DNA of 64,000 nucleotides, taken from contig NC_015572.1 in NCBI RefSeq assembly GCF_000214665.1, forward strand, positions 3,038,001 to 3,102,000, written 5' to 3'. A model generated the notes under the pieces. That model ran no database searches, had not been told where the DNA came from, and was given only the letters and a program-made list of their open reading frames with translations. This stretch comes from Methylomonas methanica MC09. GTDB lineage: Bacteria > Pseudomonadota > Gammaproteobacteria > Methylococcales > Methylomonadaceae. The position numbers were made by a program, and so were the translations under genes. Shown piece after piece: positions 46,120 to 55,016 of this stretch. Position 1 is the stretch's first letter. Each line of letters starts with the position of its first letter.

Positions 46120-48405
46120 CTACTGAACCGCTGTATCGACTTCTATCACCGGCGCCGGAATTTCATAAATCGATGACAGCTTACGGCGGAATTCGTCTGT
46201 AATCAGCGACGCATCTTGTCGGCTATTGACGACGCGAGGTGTGATCAACACCACCAGTTCGCTCTTATCTTTGTTGCGCGTGGTACCGCCGAACAATGGG
46301 CCGATTATCGGTATCTCGTGTAACAGCGGCACGCCATCGCGCTTATAGTCGTTATTTTCCTTAATCAAGCCGCCCAGTACGATGGTTTCGCCGCTTTGCA
46401 CGGCAACGCTACTTTCGATTTCCCTTTTTTGTATGGTCGGAGAGTCGATAGTTTGGCTCGTAGTGGTGGTTACCGCTTGATTGACGCTTTGCAAAATATC
46501 CATTATCACCAAGCCCCCAGCGTTGACTCTTGGCCTGACCGATAAATTAACGCCGGTATCCACCATCTGAATCGAGCTGGTTTGCACGATACCGGTTGTC
46601 GTGGTGTTGCTGGTGTTACTGGTGACCGAAGAACGAATCGGCACGGAATCACCCACTTTTATAGTGGCTTCCTGATTATTGAGCACCATTAACGACGGCG
46701 ATGAAATGACATTGATATTATTTTTTGTGGCGCTGGCATTTAACACAGCCTGAATATCCTTGGAGCCGCTGGAAAACGCATAGGAAAAACCACCGGTACT
46801 AAAGGTTTTTGCTGCCTCATTGGTCAAACTAATTAAGTCTATACCCTGGGCCGACCCGCCATTTATATGATTAATCCCACCGTTATTATGACTAAAGTAC
46901 CATTGAATACCGTATTTCAAGTCGTTGTTTAAAGTAACCTCAACAATGGTCGCATCGATCAACACCTGCAACGGCAACACATCCAGCTCTTTCAGAATCC
47001 GCTGAATTTTGGCGTACTCCTCCGAATTAGCCACGATGATCAAGGCATTGTTACCTTCATCGGGAATTATTCGGACTTTTGCCATTTCGGAGTTATTGTT
47101 GACACCGCCGGTGCCGAAGCTATTGCTGGTTATACTGTTGGAACCACTACTGCCGCCCTGCTTTCTATCGCTTAGCGTTCTATCCGATCCGCTGCTGCCC
47201 GTTGCCCCAGCTGCACTCGTCCCGGACGATGAAGACGATGACGATGAGGAGGAACTGTTATTGCTGCTACCGCCGCTCGAACTGTTACTGGCCGACATGG
47301 ACCTGCGTCCCGATGCGATCGACGCGGAACGACTGCCACGCCCGGTACCGGTGCCGAAAATATTGCTTAAGGTATTGGCCAAGTCCACCGCGCTAACATG
47401 CTGGGCCCGATAGACGTTCACGCCGCCGCTGGCCTCCGGGTTGGTCCTATCCAGCCGAAATACCCAGCTTTCGATATCCTGCAAATATTTGGCGTTGTGG
47501 GTAATAGCCAACACCGCGTTCATGCGCTCGATTTCGATAAACCTGAAAAAACTGTTTTCGTCGGTTCTACCTTCGCCGGATGTACGGTTAAAAATTTGCT
47601 GCAGCTCTTCGATAATCTTGCCGGCATCGACGTGGGCGGGAGTAAACAACGCAAACGAACGCCCCCGCAGCACATCGATGTCAAAGGTCCGCACCACATC
47701 CAGAATTCGGCTCAATTCCCCCGCAGAACCGGACACCAGTAAGATGTTGCGGTTCGGGTCGGCGTATAACTGCGATTTTTCCGGTAGAAGCGGTTTCAAT
47801 ATGTCGGCGATTTCGCTCGCGGCCACGTTGTGTACCGGAATCACGCGGGTCTGATAACCGGATGGCAAATTGGACGAACCCAGGGTCTTGAAAGAACTGC
47901 TGTACATGGCCTCATTGGAAGGCTTGATCAAATACATACCGGACTCGACCACCAAGGCGGCATTATTGACGCTTAACAGCATTTCCAAAGTGGGGATCAA
48001 ATCGTCTTTAGTCAAAGGCTGAGTGGTTTGCAGGGTGACTTTGCCGGTGACTTGCGGGCTTAGGGTGTAGTTTTTACCCAGAATATCGCTCAGTATCACT
48101 TTGGCCACTTCGCCCAAATCGGCATCGTCGAAATTCAAACTGTATTCGCCCTTACCCGAGCCCTTCGGCGCTGAGGAACCGCTTCTGCCGGCATTGAAGG
48201 TGGACTCGGTATTAGGGAAAATTTCGACCTTGGCGGTTTTCGAACTGCCGTCATCGCTTTCCGGCACGGCGAATTGTTCGTCCCGAATCGGTGCCGCTTG
48301 CGGGAGCGGCATTTTTTCATGCAGCTGCGGGCCGATATATTCACAGGCCGTCATCGACAAGGCCAGCACCAAAATTCGCGGCGCTATGCGGGTTTTATCT
48401 GTCAT
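46120..48405 (-). CDS. gspD: Type II secretion secretin GspD
   Basis: 761 aa. It forms the outer-membrane channel. It carries a lipobox (LSMTAC, Cys21), which is less usual for GspD, so it may reach the outer membrane without a separate pilotin (inference). N0-N3 domains include YSLNFDDADLGEVAKVILSD and YQTRVIPVHNVAASEIADIL. A very Ser/Gly-rich insertion follows N3 strand VNVYRAQHVSAVDLANTLSN (residues ~360-430). The secretin core has VIVEVTLNNDLKYGIQW, SSPSLMVLNNQEATIKVGDS, VPIRSSVTS, ESSVAVQSGETIVLGGLIKE and VPLLHEIPIIGPLFGG. It is the last gene of the operon. Confidence 0.95.
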   Translation of the reverse strand: MTDKTRIAPRILVLALSMTACEYIGPQLHEKMPLPQAAPIRDEQFAVPESDDGSSKTAKVEIFPNTESTFNAGRSGSSAPKGSGKGEYSLNFDDADLGEVAKVILSDILGKNYTLSPQVTGKVTLQTTQPLTKDDLIPTLEMLLSVNNAALVVESGMYLIKPSNEAMYSSSFKTLGSSNLPSGYQTRVIPVHNVAASEIADILKPLLPEKSQLYADPNRNILLVSGSAGELSRILDVVRTFDIDVLRGRSFALFTPAHVDAGKIIEELQQIFNRTSGEGRTDENSFFRFIEIERMNAVLAITHNAKYLQDIESWVFRLDRTNPEASGGVNVYRAQHVSAVDLANTLSNIFGTGTGRGSRSASIASGRRSMSASNSSSGGSSNNSSSSSSSSSSSGTSAAGATGSSGSDRTLSDRKQGGSSGSNSITSNSFGTGGVNNNSEMAKVRIIPDEGNNALIIVANSEEYAKIQRILKELDVLPLQVLIDATIVEVTLNNDLKYGIQWYFSHNNGGINHINGGSAQGIDLISLTNEAAKTFSTGGFSYAFSSGSKDIQAVLNASATKNNINVISSPSLMVLNNQEATIKVGDSVPIRSSVTSNTSNTTTTGIVQTSSIQMVDTGVNLSVRPRVNAGGLVIMDILQSVNQAVTTTTSQTIDSPTIQKREIESSVAVQSGETIVLGGLIKENNDYKRDGVPLLHEIPIIGPLFGGTTRNKDKSELVVLITPRVVNSRQDASLITDEFRRKLSSIYEIPAPVIEVDTAVQ

Positions 48406-48997
48406 TGTTGGTATTCTCTGAAGAATTATTATAAATCGGTGCTACCGGGGCTCTGGGTTTTGCCGGAACGACGGGTCTTCTGGATGGCGTGACCACGGGC
48501 GCAGCCACTCGCGGCTTTCTAAGCATTATGGACTTTTGCTGCCCGCCTTGTTGCAACACCACCCGGTCGCTCTGAATTTGTTTAAGCTGCCAACTGGTGA
48601 TCATTTCGGTTTCGTAGCGTTTTACAAACGTTTTAGCTTCGTTTTGTTTGCGAAACAACGCCAGTTTTCGGCTGCCTTTATTGTAAATTCCGATTAACTG
48701 CCAGTCATCCAGCTGGCCGTTATCCAGGGTTTCCGGTCCCTCGACCTCCTGCTCGGGTAAAGGCCTGCGGCCTTCGATAAACAAGGGCCGTTCGACTATC
48801 TCATTCATACTTTCGTTAAAGGGCTTTGGAGGGTTCAAGGTTGGCATGGGTTCGGCCTGATATTCGCTCTGGATAGTTCTATCCAGGAGTGTTTGTAAGT
48901 GACTACGCTGGCTTTCGCCAATGGCCCATTCGGCCAGCAAGATCACGGTCAAGCAGGCCGAAGCGATTAATTGCCATTTAATAATGCGGCTATTCAT
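48395..48997 (-). CDS. GspC-like (HR-domain) type II secretion protein
   Basis: 200 aa. One N-terminal membrane helix (LIASACLTVILLAEWAIG) is followed by an HR-like segment: VERPLFIEGRRPLPEQE, WQLIGIYNKGSRKLALFRK and SWQLKQIQSDRVVLQQGGQQ. This is the homology region by which GspC contacts the secretin. The C-terminus is a Pro/Arg-rich tail (VTPSRRPVVPAKPRAPVAP) instead of a PDZ or coiled-coil end. It overlaps gspM and gspD by eight and 11 bases. GspN-type naming is possible; GspC by function is preferred. Confidence 0.75.
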   Translation of the reverse strand: MNSRIIKWQLIASACLTVILLAEWAIGESQRSHLQTLLDRTIQSEYQAEPMPTLNPPKPFNESMNEIVERPLFIEGRRPLPEQEVEGPETLDNGQLDDWQLIGIYNKGSRKLALFRKQNEAKTFVKRYETEMITSWQLKQIQSDRVVLQQGGQQKSIMLRKPRVAAPVVTPSRRPVVPAKPRAPVAPIYNNSSENTNNDR

Positions 48998-49571
48998 GGG
49001 CTTGGCTCCGCAGAAAGCTCACCACTTGAAAGCTGACATTCAATTGATCGCTGGGCTCGATTTTATTGGTTTTGCGGTTTCGTGCGCCGCGCACCGGATT
49101 GATGTCCAGTTGGTCGACGAGCAAAACCGGCACGGCGGTTTCGATACTGTGCAACACCCCGACTAACGCTTCCATACTACCCGTCATTCTGACTTTCACG
49201 GCAACCCGAAAAAATCCATCCGCTTCCTTACCCGGCAAGCCCTGGGTACTGGTTAATTGTCCGCCGGCATCGGCCACGGCGGTTTTAACGATATTTTGCA
49301 GCTCGGCGGAGGCTAACGCTTCGGTGGTACTGGTACTAAAGTAGCCTTGTTCGGAAAATTGCTGCTTAATCTGTTCCAACGCCGCCGCCACCTGGGTTTC
49401 GCGGCCGGCTATGGTTTGCTGGCGTTGCAATCTAAACAGTAAATCTTTTTTTTCTTCGTGATAAGCCAAACCGGTGCTGACTAACGGCAGCAAAACAGCG
49501 AACACCACCGCCGACACGACCAATAGCAAAAGACCGACAGCCAGCCAACGCTGCCAACGCACATTATTCAT
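48990..49571 (-). CDS. gspM: Type II secretion protein GspM-like
   Basis: 193 aa from the ATG at 49571; a longer frame to 49673 overlaps gspL and lacks a ribosome site. One membrane helix (WLAVGLLLLVVSAVVFAVLL) then a periplasmic ferredoxin-like domain (SAELQNIVKTAVADAGGQLT, MTGSMEALVGVLHSIETAVP, VLLVDQLDINPVRG). It overlaps gspL (eight bases) and the GspC-like gene. It is the inner-membrane platform partner of GspL. Confidence 0.85.
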   Translation of the reverse strand: MNNVRWQRWLAVGLLLLVVSAVVFAVLLPLVSTGLAYHEEKKDLLFRLQRQQTIAGRETQVAAALEQIKQQFSEQGYFSTSTTEALASAELQNIVKTAVADAGGQLTSTQGLPGKEADGFFRVAVKVRMTGSMEALVGVLHSIETAVPVLLVDQLDINPVRGARNRKTNKIEPSDQLNVSFQVVSFLRSQAHE

Positions 49572-50772
49572 CGCCCGGTTCCTCGGCATTGTCCTGTTGC
49601 TCGGTTTCGGGCATCTGCTGCGGCTCGCCGTCAAGATTTTCAGGATCCGGCTGGGGGGCGGGAACGGCACCATCGGCTTGCAGCATGCTAACCGGCGTAT
49701 CGACCGTCATACTAATCTGAAAGCGCTCGCGTCCACTGGTTTTGTCCTGCGTCAACGGCGAAACGAAACTGACATTGCTGAAAACCTCGGCCGCCTCCAG
49801 GGTACTGATTAACGCCGAGGCAGCCGGCGATTGGCCTTGGATCTGCATATGGTTATCGGAAAAATGTAAATGCGTCAGCCAGGTTTCATCATTTAACAGC
49901 CGACTCAGTTCGTTTAATACCGTCAATAAAGCCGGCGACTGCTGCTTGATGTCGATTAACTTTTGGGTTTCCGCGTGCAGCGCGTCAATTTCGCGCTGTT
50001 GCTCGTCTACGACCCGATTTTGTTTTTCCAGTTGTTTAATACGGGTTTGCAGGCTTTCAACCGCCTGGCCCTCCAGCCAGACCGGCCACACCATTACGGC
50101 CAGCAGCAACAGCAACAATACCGTACTGACCAACCATTGCAGCGATTGCGTCAATTTACTGCCCTGCCGCCTGAAGCGATCCGGCAACAAATTGTAAGCG
50201 TTGCCGGCTTGCGGAAATTCAGTTATTGCCGGCGCAAAATCCACTTTATGCGGCAGTACCCCCAGCGATGCCAGATTGGCTAATTGTTCGTCCAGGCGCG
50301 ACTTAGGCACAGCAATCAATAATACGCGAAGTTGCGCATGCTCTGTGTTGCCCAAGGGTACCAGCGCGAAATAGACCTGTTCGGCATTAAAAGGCGTGTA
50401 TCGGTCCAATTCGAAACCCACGACCTGCTGCAAATTTTCCTGCGCGGCCACGGGTAAATAAAGCTGTTTATGCAAGGCCTGCCCGGCCGACAGCCGCAAG
50501 ACCAAGTCGGCTTTTTCCATAGCCGGATATTGGTTATTAAGCTGCCGAAAACTGTCGGGTTGATTTAGATCGACACTGCGCCGAACGATGAGGTTGTCTT
50601 CATCGTCCAGAAAATCCACTGCAAAACCTTGCGCCAAGGGGGTAAAAATTACGCTGCCATGCCGTTCCCGCAGGTGTTGCCGCAAACTTTTCGGCACCAA
50701 AAACGCCAGCTCGCCGGCCCACCATTGAAAAAATCCTTTTAAATCAAAGTCAATCGTCGTATCTAAATTCAT
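49564..50772 (-). CDS. gspL: Type II secretion protein GspL
   Basis: 402 aa. The N-terminal cytoplasmic part has the actin-like PilM-type pattern (LVLRLSAGQALHKQLYLPVA, VVGFELDRYTPFNAEQVYFA). A membrane helix near residue 215 (TVLLLLLLAVMVWPVWLEG) precedes a PilN-like periplasmic domain with coiled coil (VESLQTRIKQLEKQNRVVDE, LLTVLNELSRLLNDETWLTH). The tail is Pro/Glu/Gln-rich (PEQ...). It anchors the ATPase GspE, which is not encoded here. Overlaps gspM and gspK. Confidence 0.9.
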   Translation of the reverse strand: MNLDTTIDFDLKGFFQWWAGELAFLVPKSLRQHLRERHGSVIFTPLAQGFAVDFLDDEDNLIVRRSVDLNQPDSFRQLNNQYPAMEKADLVLRLSAGQALHKQLYLPVAAQENLQQVVGFELDRYTPFNAEQVYFALVPLGNTEHAQLRVLLIAVPKSRLDEQLANLASLGVLPHKVDFAPAITEFPQAGNAYNLLPDRFRRQGSKLTQSLQWLVSTVLLLLLLAVMVWPVWLEGQAVESLQTRIKQLEKQNRVVDEQQREIDALHAETQKLIDIKQQSPALLTVLNELSRLLNDETWLTHLHFSDNHMQIQGQSPAASALISTLEAAEVFSNVSFVSPLTQDKTSGRERFQISMTVDTPVSMLQADGAVPAPQPDPENLDGEPQQMPETEQQDNAEEPGDE

Positions 50773-51739
50773 CTTGAATCGTAATTACTGAATATTCCAT
50801 TGCGTTGTTAAATAACGACGAAGTTTGTAAATTTTGTTTCCAATCCAACGTATCAAAGGGGGTAGCGCCGCCGTTGCCTTGAGATTGCACCACCACCTCC
50901 AGACCCGCCGAAGCCGCTTCTCGAATTTCCACTTCAACTATAATAGTATACGTTTGATTTTCTCCGGTAAATGCCTGCTCAAAATCGGCCGACGCATTTC
51001 CGGCCTTATCCGCTTCGGTTACGCTATTTTGCAACGCCGCATCCTGAATACCCCGGTCTTTCAGATCGGCTGCCAGAATATTCAGCAATTCGGGCGAAGC
51101 ATCGCGCAGACTGGGCTCGGCGGCGGACGAATAGACGGTAAGATAGGGCTGAATGGCGTTATATATACCCTCATTCATACCCAAAACCAACTGCAGCCCC
51201 TCCAGGCTTTGAAAAGCGGCATTAGTGGGCCCGTAGGACAATCCGGCCGATTTATATTGGCGTTTTTCGGCGCCTTGGGTACGGGTATCGTCATCGGCAT
51301 CCCGCCAATCCAAAATAGCATTCAACAAATGCTGGCGCTCCCAATCATCGGGCAATACCGACTTTAAAACCGCCGCCAGTGGCTCTTCACCCGCCATATT
51401 GATGTCGACTTTGCCGGCTTCGGAAAAAACCCGTATCCGCAGGCGGCTTTCCTGACCAATGATTTCGTAAATCGTGCCATTCGCCAGCCAACGCTGTTCA
51501 GGGTCGGCTTGGCTGAGATAAAACTCCGCCAAATAGAGTCCGCTTTCGGCCAATGCCAGGGCCTTGGCATTCTCGGTAATGGCGTAACTGACACTGCTTT
51601 CCCGGCGCATGCTCAAGGCAAAACTACCCGCCATCAAGGTCAGCAAGGTCAAAATCCAAATCACAATCACCAAAGCCAAGCCTTGCTGGCGGGTACTTAA
51701 CGACGACGGAAATTTAACGTTGGCCGGTGTCATCATCAA
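50750..51739 (-). CDS. gspK: Type II secretion minor pseudopilin GspK
   Basis: 329 aa; three ATG codons in a row (51739, 51736, 51733) could start it. Prepilin-like GLALVIVIWILTLLTLMAGS follows a basic leader. The large globular domain with DWRDADDDTRTQGAEKRQYK and LQLVLGMNEGIYNAIQPYLT is typical of GspK, the tip protein. Overlaps gspJ by 26 bases and gspL by 23. Confidence 0.9.
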   Translation of the reverse strand: MMMTPANVKFPSSLSTRQQGLALVIVIWILTLLTLMAGSFALSMRRESSVSYAITENAKALALAESGLYLAEFYLSQADPEQRWLANGTIYEIIGQESRLRIRVFSEAGKVDINMAGEEPLAAVLKSVLPDDWERQHLLNAILDWRDADDDTRTQGAEKRQYKSAGLSYGPTNAAFQSLEGLQLVLGMNEGIYNAIQPYLTVYSSAAEPSLRDASPELLNILAADLKDRGIQDAALQNSVTEADKAGNASADFEQAFTGENQTYTIIVEVEIREAASAGLEVVVQSQGNGGATPFDTLDWKQNLQTSSLFNNAMEYSVITIQDEFRYDD

Positions 51740-52391
51740 TCTGGCCGTCGTCGGCTATGTTTTGAGTATTGGCCGCTCGGGATATTTTCAACGGGAAAAC
51801 CATATCCGGCCAGTAACTGCCATCCCGTAAAGCGATGGTCACTCTTATTAAACTGGGCAAACGTTCGGCAACCGCCCATTCCTCCTGCCATTGCGGTTCG
51901 GCAAACTCCTCTATCCTGCCGAAATAAGCAAATTTCAAACCGGCGATATTGTCCAGTAACACCTCCGGTTTTACCGGTTCCTGGTCGGCCTCGGTCAATC
52001 GATAAGGCGTTAAAGTCACCAACAAAATCGAACTGTTTTCCGGATCGAGACCAATGCTGAATATCTGCAATCCCTTGCGCGCGGAGCTGGCCGGCAAACC
52101 GGCCGCAAATCTTATACTTTGCGGAAAACCTTGAAAAACCGGCATCACGTCCAGGGAATAGGCGGATTCGGTAGTCAGCATCGGTACAGGCCGAATAGCG
52201 GTTAAATGCCTTTTGAAGAACTGGTATACCACGGCCTTTTGGTTCACCGCGGCCATTTTGTGTTCACCCGCATTCCAGCTCTGCGCGGCAATCCGCAGAC
52301 TGCTGAACAACAATATCACCATTACACCCAACAGCGTCATGGCAATCAACACTTCGATCAGGGTAAAACCGTTACGGCAAATAGGTTTCAC
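51714..52391 (-). CDS. gspJ: Type II secretion minor pseudopilin GspJ
   Basis: 225 aa, GTG start overlapping the gspI stop (GTGA). The prepilin motif is GFTLIEVLIAMTLLGVMVIL. The globular part (AAQSWNAGEHKMAAVNQKAV, FFKRHLTAIRPVPMLT, ILLVTLTPYRLTEA) fits GspJ, part of the tip complex with I and K. Confidence 0.9.
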   Translation of the reverse strand: MKPICRNGFTLIEVLIAMTLLGVMVILLFSSLRIAAQSWNAGEHKMAAVNQKAVVYQFFKRHLTAIRPVPMLTTESAYSLDVMPVFQGFPQSIRFAAGLPASSARKGLQIFSIGLDPENSSILLVTLTPYRLTEADQEPVKPEVLLDNIAGLKFAYFGRIEEFAEPQWQEEWAVAERLPSLIRVTIALRDGSYWPDMVFPLKISRAANTQNIADDGQIDDDTGQR

Positions 52392-52816
52392 GGAATGGCC
52401 TCCCGCACCATTCTCAAGCTATCCAATTGCACGCTGCGTTGCCTATCCGCCGCTTCACCCCAGCTTACCCGTACACTCACCTTCATTAATTTTTGGCTGG
52501 GTTGCGCGGTTTGATCCTGTTGGGATTGAAAACGGCGCCGGGTCACGGGCGGCTCGGCCACGGGCGTTATGCTAACCAGCCAATCATACTTATCCGCCTC
52601 GGTTCCAACGGTTTCGCCGGCCAGCAACGGCGTTTCCACACCGGTACGGGCTAATAGCGATTCGGCGATCTGCACGGCCAGATTGTATTCTTCGGATACG
52701 ACAGCCGTATTGACGCCGGAACCGAAGATGCGCAACACAATGGTCAAGGCCACGGCCATAATGGCAAACGCCACCAGTATCTCCAGCAGGGAAAAGCCCT
52801 TATGCCGCCGTATCAT
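52388..52816 (-). CDS. gspI: Type II secretion minor pseudopilin GspI
   Basis: 142 aa. Prepilin motif GFSLLEILVAFAIMAVALTI, then AVVSEEYNLAVQIAESLLAR and DKYDWLVSITPVAEP. The small size and strand pattern match GspI. It overlaps gspH by 17 bases and gspJ by four. Confidence 0.9.
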   Translation of the reverse strand: MIRRHKGFSLLEILVAFAIMAVALTIVLRIFGSGVNTAVVSEEYNLAVQIAESLLARTGVETPLLAGETVGTEADKYDWLVSITPVAEPPVTRRRFQSQQDQTAQPSQKLMKVSVRVSWGEAADRQRSVQLDSLRMVREAIP

Positions 52817-53261
52817 GTATCGCTACCGCGCCGGTAATCCAGTTCACATCGATGCGCCGCAATTGCTTGCCCAACTCCAAGGTAATCCGCCCGCCGGTAG
52901 ATGAGCCGTCGCCGAAAAACCGAATACCGGCCTGTTGCCCTTCGGCAAACTCCTCCTCGGCTACCGTAACGGAAATCTCGATTTCGTTATCCAAGCGATA
53001 CAGTTTGCCGCGATTGCCGATCGCATAACTGTTATCGCCCAGATTAACCGTAACACTGACCGGCTGGCGGGACATCAAGGCCTGACCATGCGCGTAACGC
53101 AAGGCGGAGGCAATATCCCGCGCCGCGGCCTGTATCCGGGTACTTTGGTTACCGGAAGAAATATTGCTGCCGACTACTGCAAAACCCAGCACACTGATCA
53201 GCAAAACGATAATCAGCTCCAGCAGAGTAAAGCCACGCGCGGAATTTACGGCAATCGGCAC
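52800..53261 (-). CDS. gspH: Type II secretion minor pseudopilin GspH
   Basis: 153 aa, GTG start. Prepilin motif GFTLLELIIVLLISVLGFAV, followed by AAARDIASALRYAHGQALMS and the VTVNLGDNSYAIG strand region typical of GspH. Six bases after gspG. Confidence 0.88.
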   Translation of the reverse strand: MPIAVNSARGFTLLELIIVLLISVLGFAVVGSNISSGNQSTRIQAAARDIASALRYAHGQALMSRQPVSVTVNLGDNSYAIGNRGKLYRLDNEIEISVTVAEEEFAEGQQAGIRFFGDGSSTGGRITLELGKQLRRIDVNWITGAVAIHDTAA

Positions 53262-53267
53262 AGCGGA

Positions 53268-53693
53268 TTATTCCCAGCTGTTGATGTCCTGGTCTTCGCC
53301 TTCGCCGCCTTCTTTTTCGTCGGCGCCGTAGCTGAATACATCGAAACTGCCGTGTTGGCCGGGGAATACATAGTGATATTCGTTCATCCAGGGGTCTTGC
53401 GGGACTTTTTCCTTACGTAAATAAGGGCCGTTCCAGCGCCTGGCATCGTTGGGTTTTTCGATCAAGGCCGTCAGCCCTTGTTGTTGGCTGGGATAACGCC
53501 CCTCGTCCAATTTGTACATATCCAGCGCCGCCGCCAGATCTTCTATCTGCACTTTGGCCGCCTTGGTTTTGGACGCCCCCATGTGCTTCATGACTTGCGG
53601 ACCGACGATACCGGCCAGCAAAGCGATAATCCCTAATACCACCAGCAGTTCCAACAAAGTAAAACCGCTTTGGCGGCGATATGTGTGTTGCAT
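53268..53693 (-). CDS. gspG: Type II secretion major pseudopilin GspG
   Basis: 141 aa from the ATG at 53693, which has AAGGAGGAG six bases upstream, the strongest ribosome site of the operon, as fits the most abundant subunit. Motif GFTLLELLVVLGIIALLAGI, then VQIEDLAAALDMYKLDEGRY and the Ca-binding C-terminal loop (PGQHGSFDVFSYGADEKEGG). Confidence 0.95.
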   Translation of the reverse strand: MQHTYRRQSGFTLLELLVVLGIIALLAGIVGPQVMKHMGASKTKAAKVQIEDLAAALDMYKLDEGRYPSQQQGLTALIEKPNDARRWNGPYLRKEKVPQDPWMNEYHYVFPGQHGSFDVFSYGADEKEGGEGEDQDINSWE

Positions 53694-53706
53694 GATTGCT
53701 CCTCCT

Positions 53707-54924
53707 TTAAACAGCAAGATCGTTGACACTTAAAATAGCTAACAAAATCGAGACAATGATACCGGCTATCATTAGCCCCAAGGAAATAATCAAAGCCGGT
53801 TCCAACAAAGCCAGCATGCGCTGGATGGTGGTTTTCAGCTGCTTGTCGTAAATCACCGCGATACGCATCAGCATCTCTTCCAGCTTGCCGGTTTCCTCGC
53901 CCATTTTAATCATTTGCACCGCCAACTTGGGAAACAGGTTTTGTTTGGCCAGAGCCTCCGACATAGTACGGCCTTGTTTCAACTGTTCTTCCGCGTCCGC
54001 CAGCAATTCTTCCAGCACGGTGTTGGTGACGGTTTCCCGCACGATGCCCAACGATTTCAGAATGGACACCCCGTTACCCAACAAAGTGCCGAAGGTACGG
54101 CTGAAATTGGCGGTTTCCATATTGATGACAATCTCGCCGAACAACGGCGCGCTCAAAAAACGTCGGTCCCAGTCTTTTTTGCTAAGCGGATTACTTAATT
54201 GCGATTTCATGAACTGCACCGCGCCCAATACCGACAGCAGCAACACCCACCAATAGCTTTGCAAAAACTCCGCCAAGCCCACTACAATTTGGGTGGGCAC
54301 CGGTAACGACTGTCCGGCACTATCGAACATTTCCTTGAACTGCGGCACCACAAAGGTCAGCATCACAAATAAGGACGCAAACGACATGACCAGCAAAATA
54401 GCCGGATAAATCAACGCCGTACTGACGGTGTCTTTCAGCTCCTGACTGCGTTCCATGTATTCGCTGAGCCGTTGCAGCACCCCGCCCAGATTGCCGCCCA
54501 TTTCGCCGGCGCGGATCATGTTCAGATAAAATTTGGAAAACACTCCGCTCTGGCTTTCCAACGCATCGGCCAGCGCCTTACCGGCCTTGACCTTCTCCAG
54601 CACGTTAGCCACCAGTTTATTCAATTTGGGATTGTCTTCGGTCAGCTGCAGCAATATCGTCAACGAACGATCCAGCGGCAGGCCGGATTCCAGCAGCGTC
54701 GCCAGTTCGCCGGTCAACATGCCGATTTCTTTATTGGACAAGCGCACGGCGGCCGATTTAAGCCGAATGCCCAGAAAAGTTTTGTCCTTGGCCGGTTCGA
54801 TGCGGATGGGAATCAAGCCCTGGTTTTGCAGCTCCAGCAATAGCGTCGGCTCGTCCTTGGCGTCGCGTACGCCTTCTTCGGTCTGGCCTTGGTTGTTAAC
54901 TACCTTGTAGGAAAATAGTGGCAT
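53707..54924 (-). CDS. gspF: Type II secretion inner-membrane protein GspF
   Basis: 405 aa. Two GspF domains: GELATLLESGLPLDRSLTIL and FSRTFGTLLGNGVSILKSLG, with three membrane helices (AILLVMSFASLFVMLTFVVP, SYWWVLLLSVLGAVQF, ALLEPALIISLGLMIAGIIV). First visible gene of the operon. The usual gspE partner is not upstream; instead 92 bp separate it from hflC. Confidence 0.94.
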   Translation of the reverse strand: MPLFSYKVVNNQGQTEEGVRDAKDEPTLLLELQNQGLIPIRIEPAKDKTFLGIRLKSAAVRLSNKEIGMLTGELATLLESGLPLDRSLTILLQLTEDNPKLNKLVANVLEKVKAGKALADALESQSGVFSKFYLNMIRAGEMGGNLGGVLQRLSEYMERSQELKDTVSTALIYPAILLVMSFASLFVMLTFVVPQFKEMFDSAGQSLPVPTQIVVGLAEFLQSYWWVLLLSVLGAVQFMKSQLSNPLSKKDWDRRFLSAPLFGEIVINMETANFSRTFGTLLGNGVSILKSLGIVRETVTNTVLEELLADAEEQLKQGRTMSEALAKQNLFPKLAVQMIKMGEETGKLEEMLMRIAVIYDKQLKTTIQRMLALLEPALIISLGLMIAGIIVSILLAILSVNDLAV

Positions 54925-55016
54925 GTATAAATAAATTACTAAGAAACGAACGGCATAAACATTAGCTCAAAATGCTTGCGACTCCATTTACCTCGATTTC
55001 ACGGAGGCTACATTAT

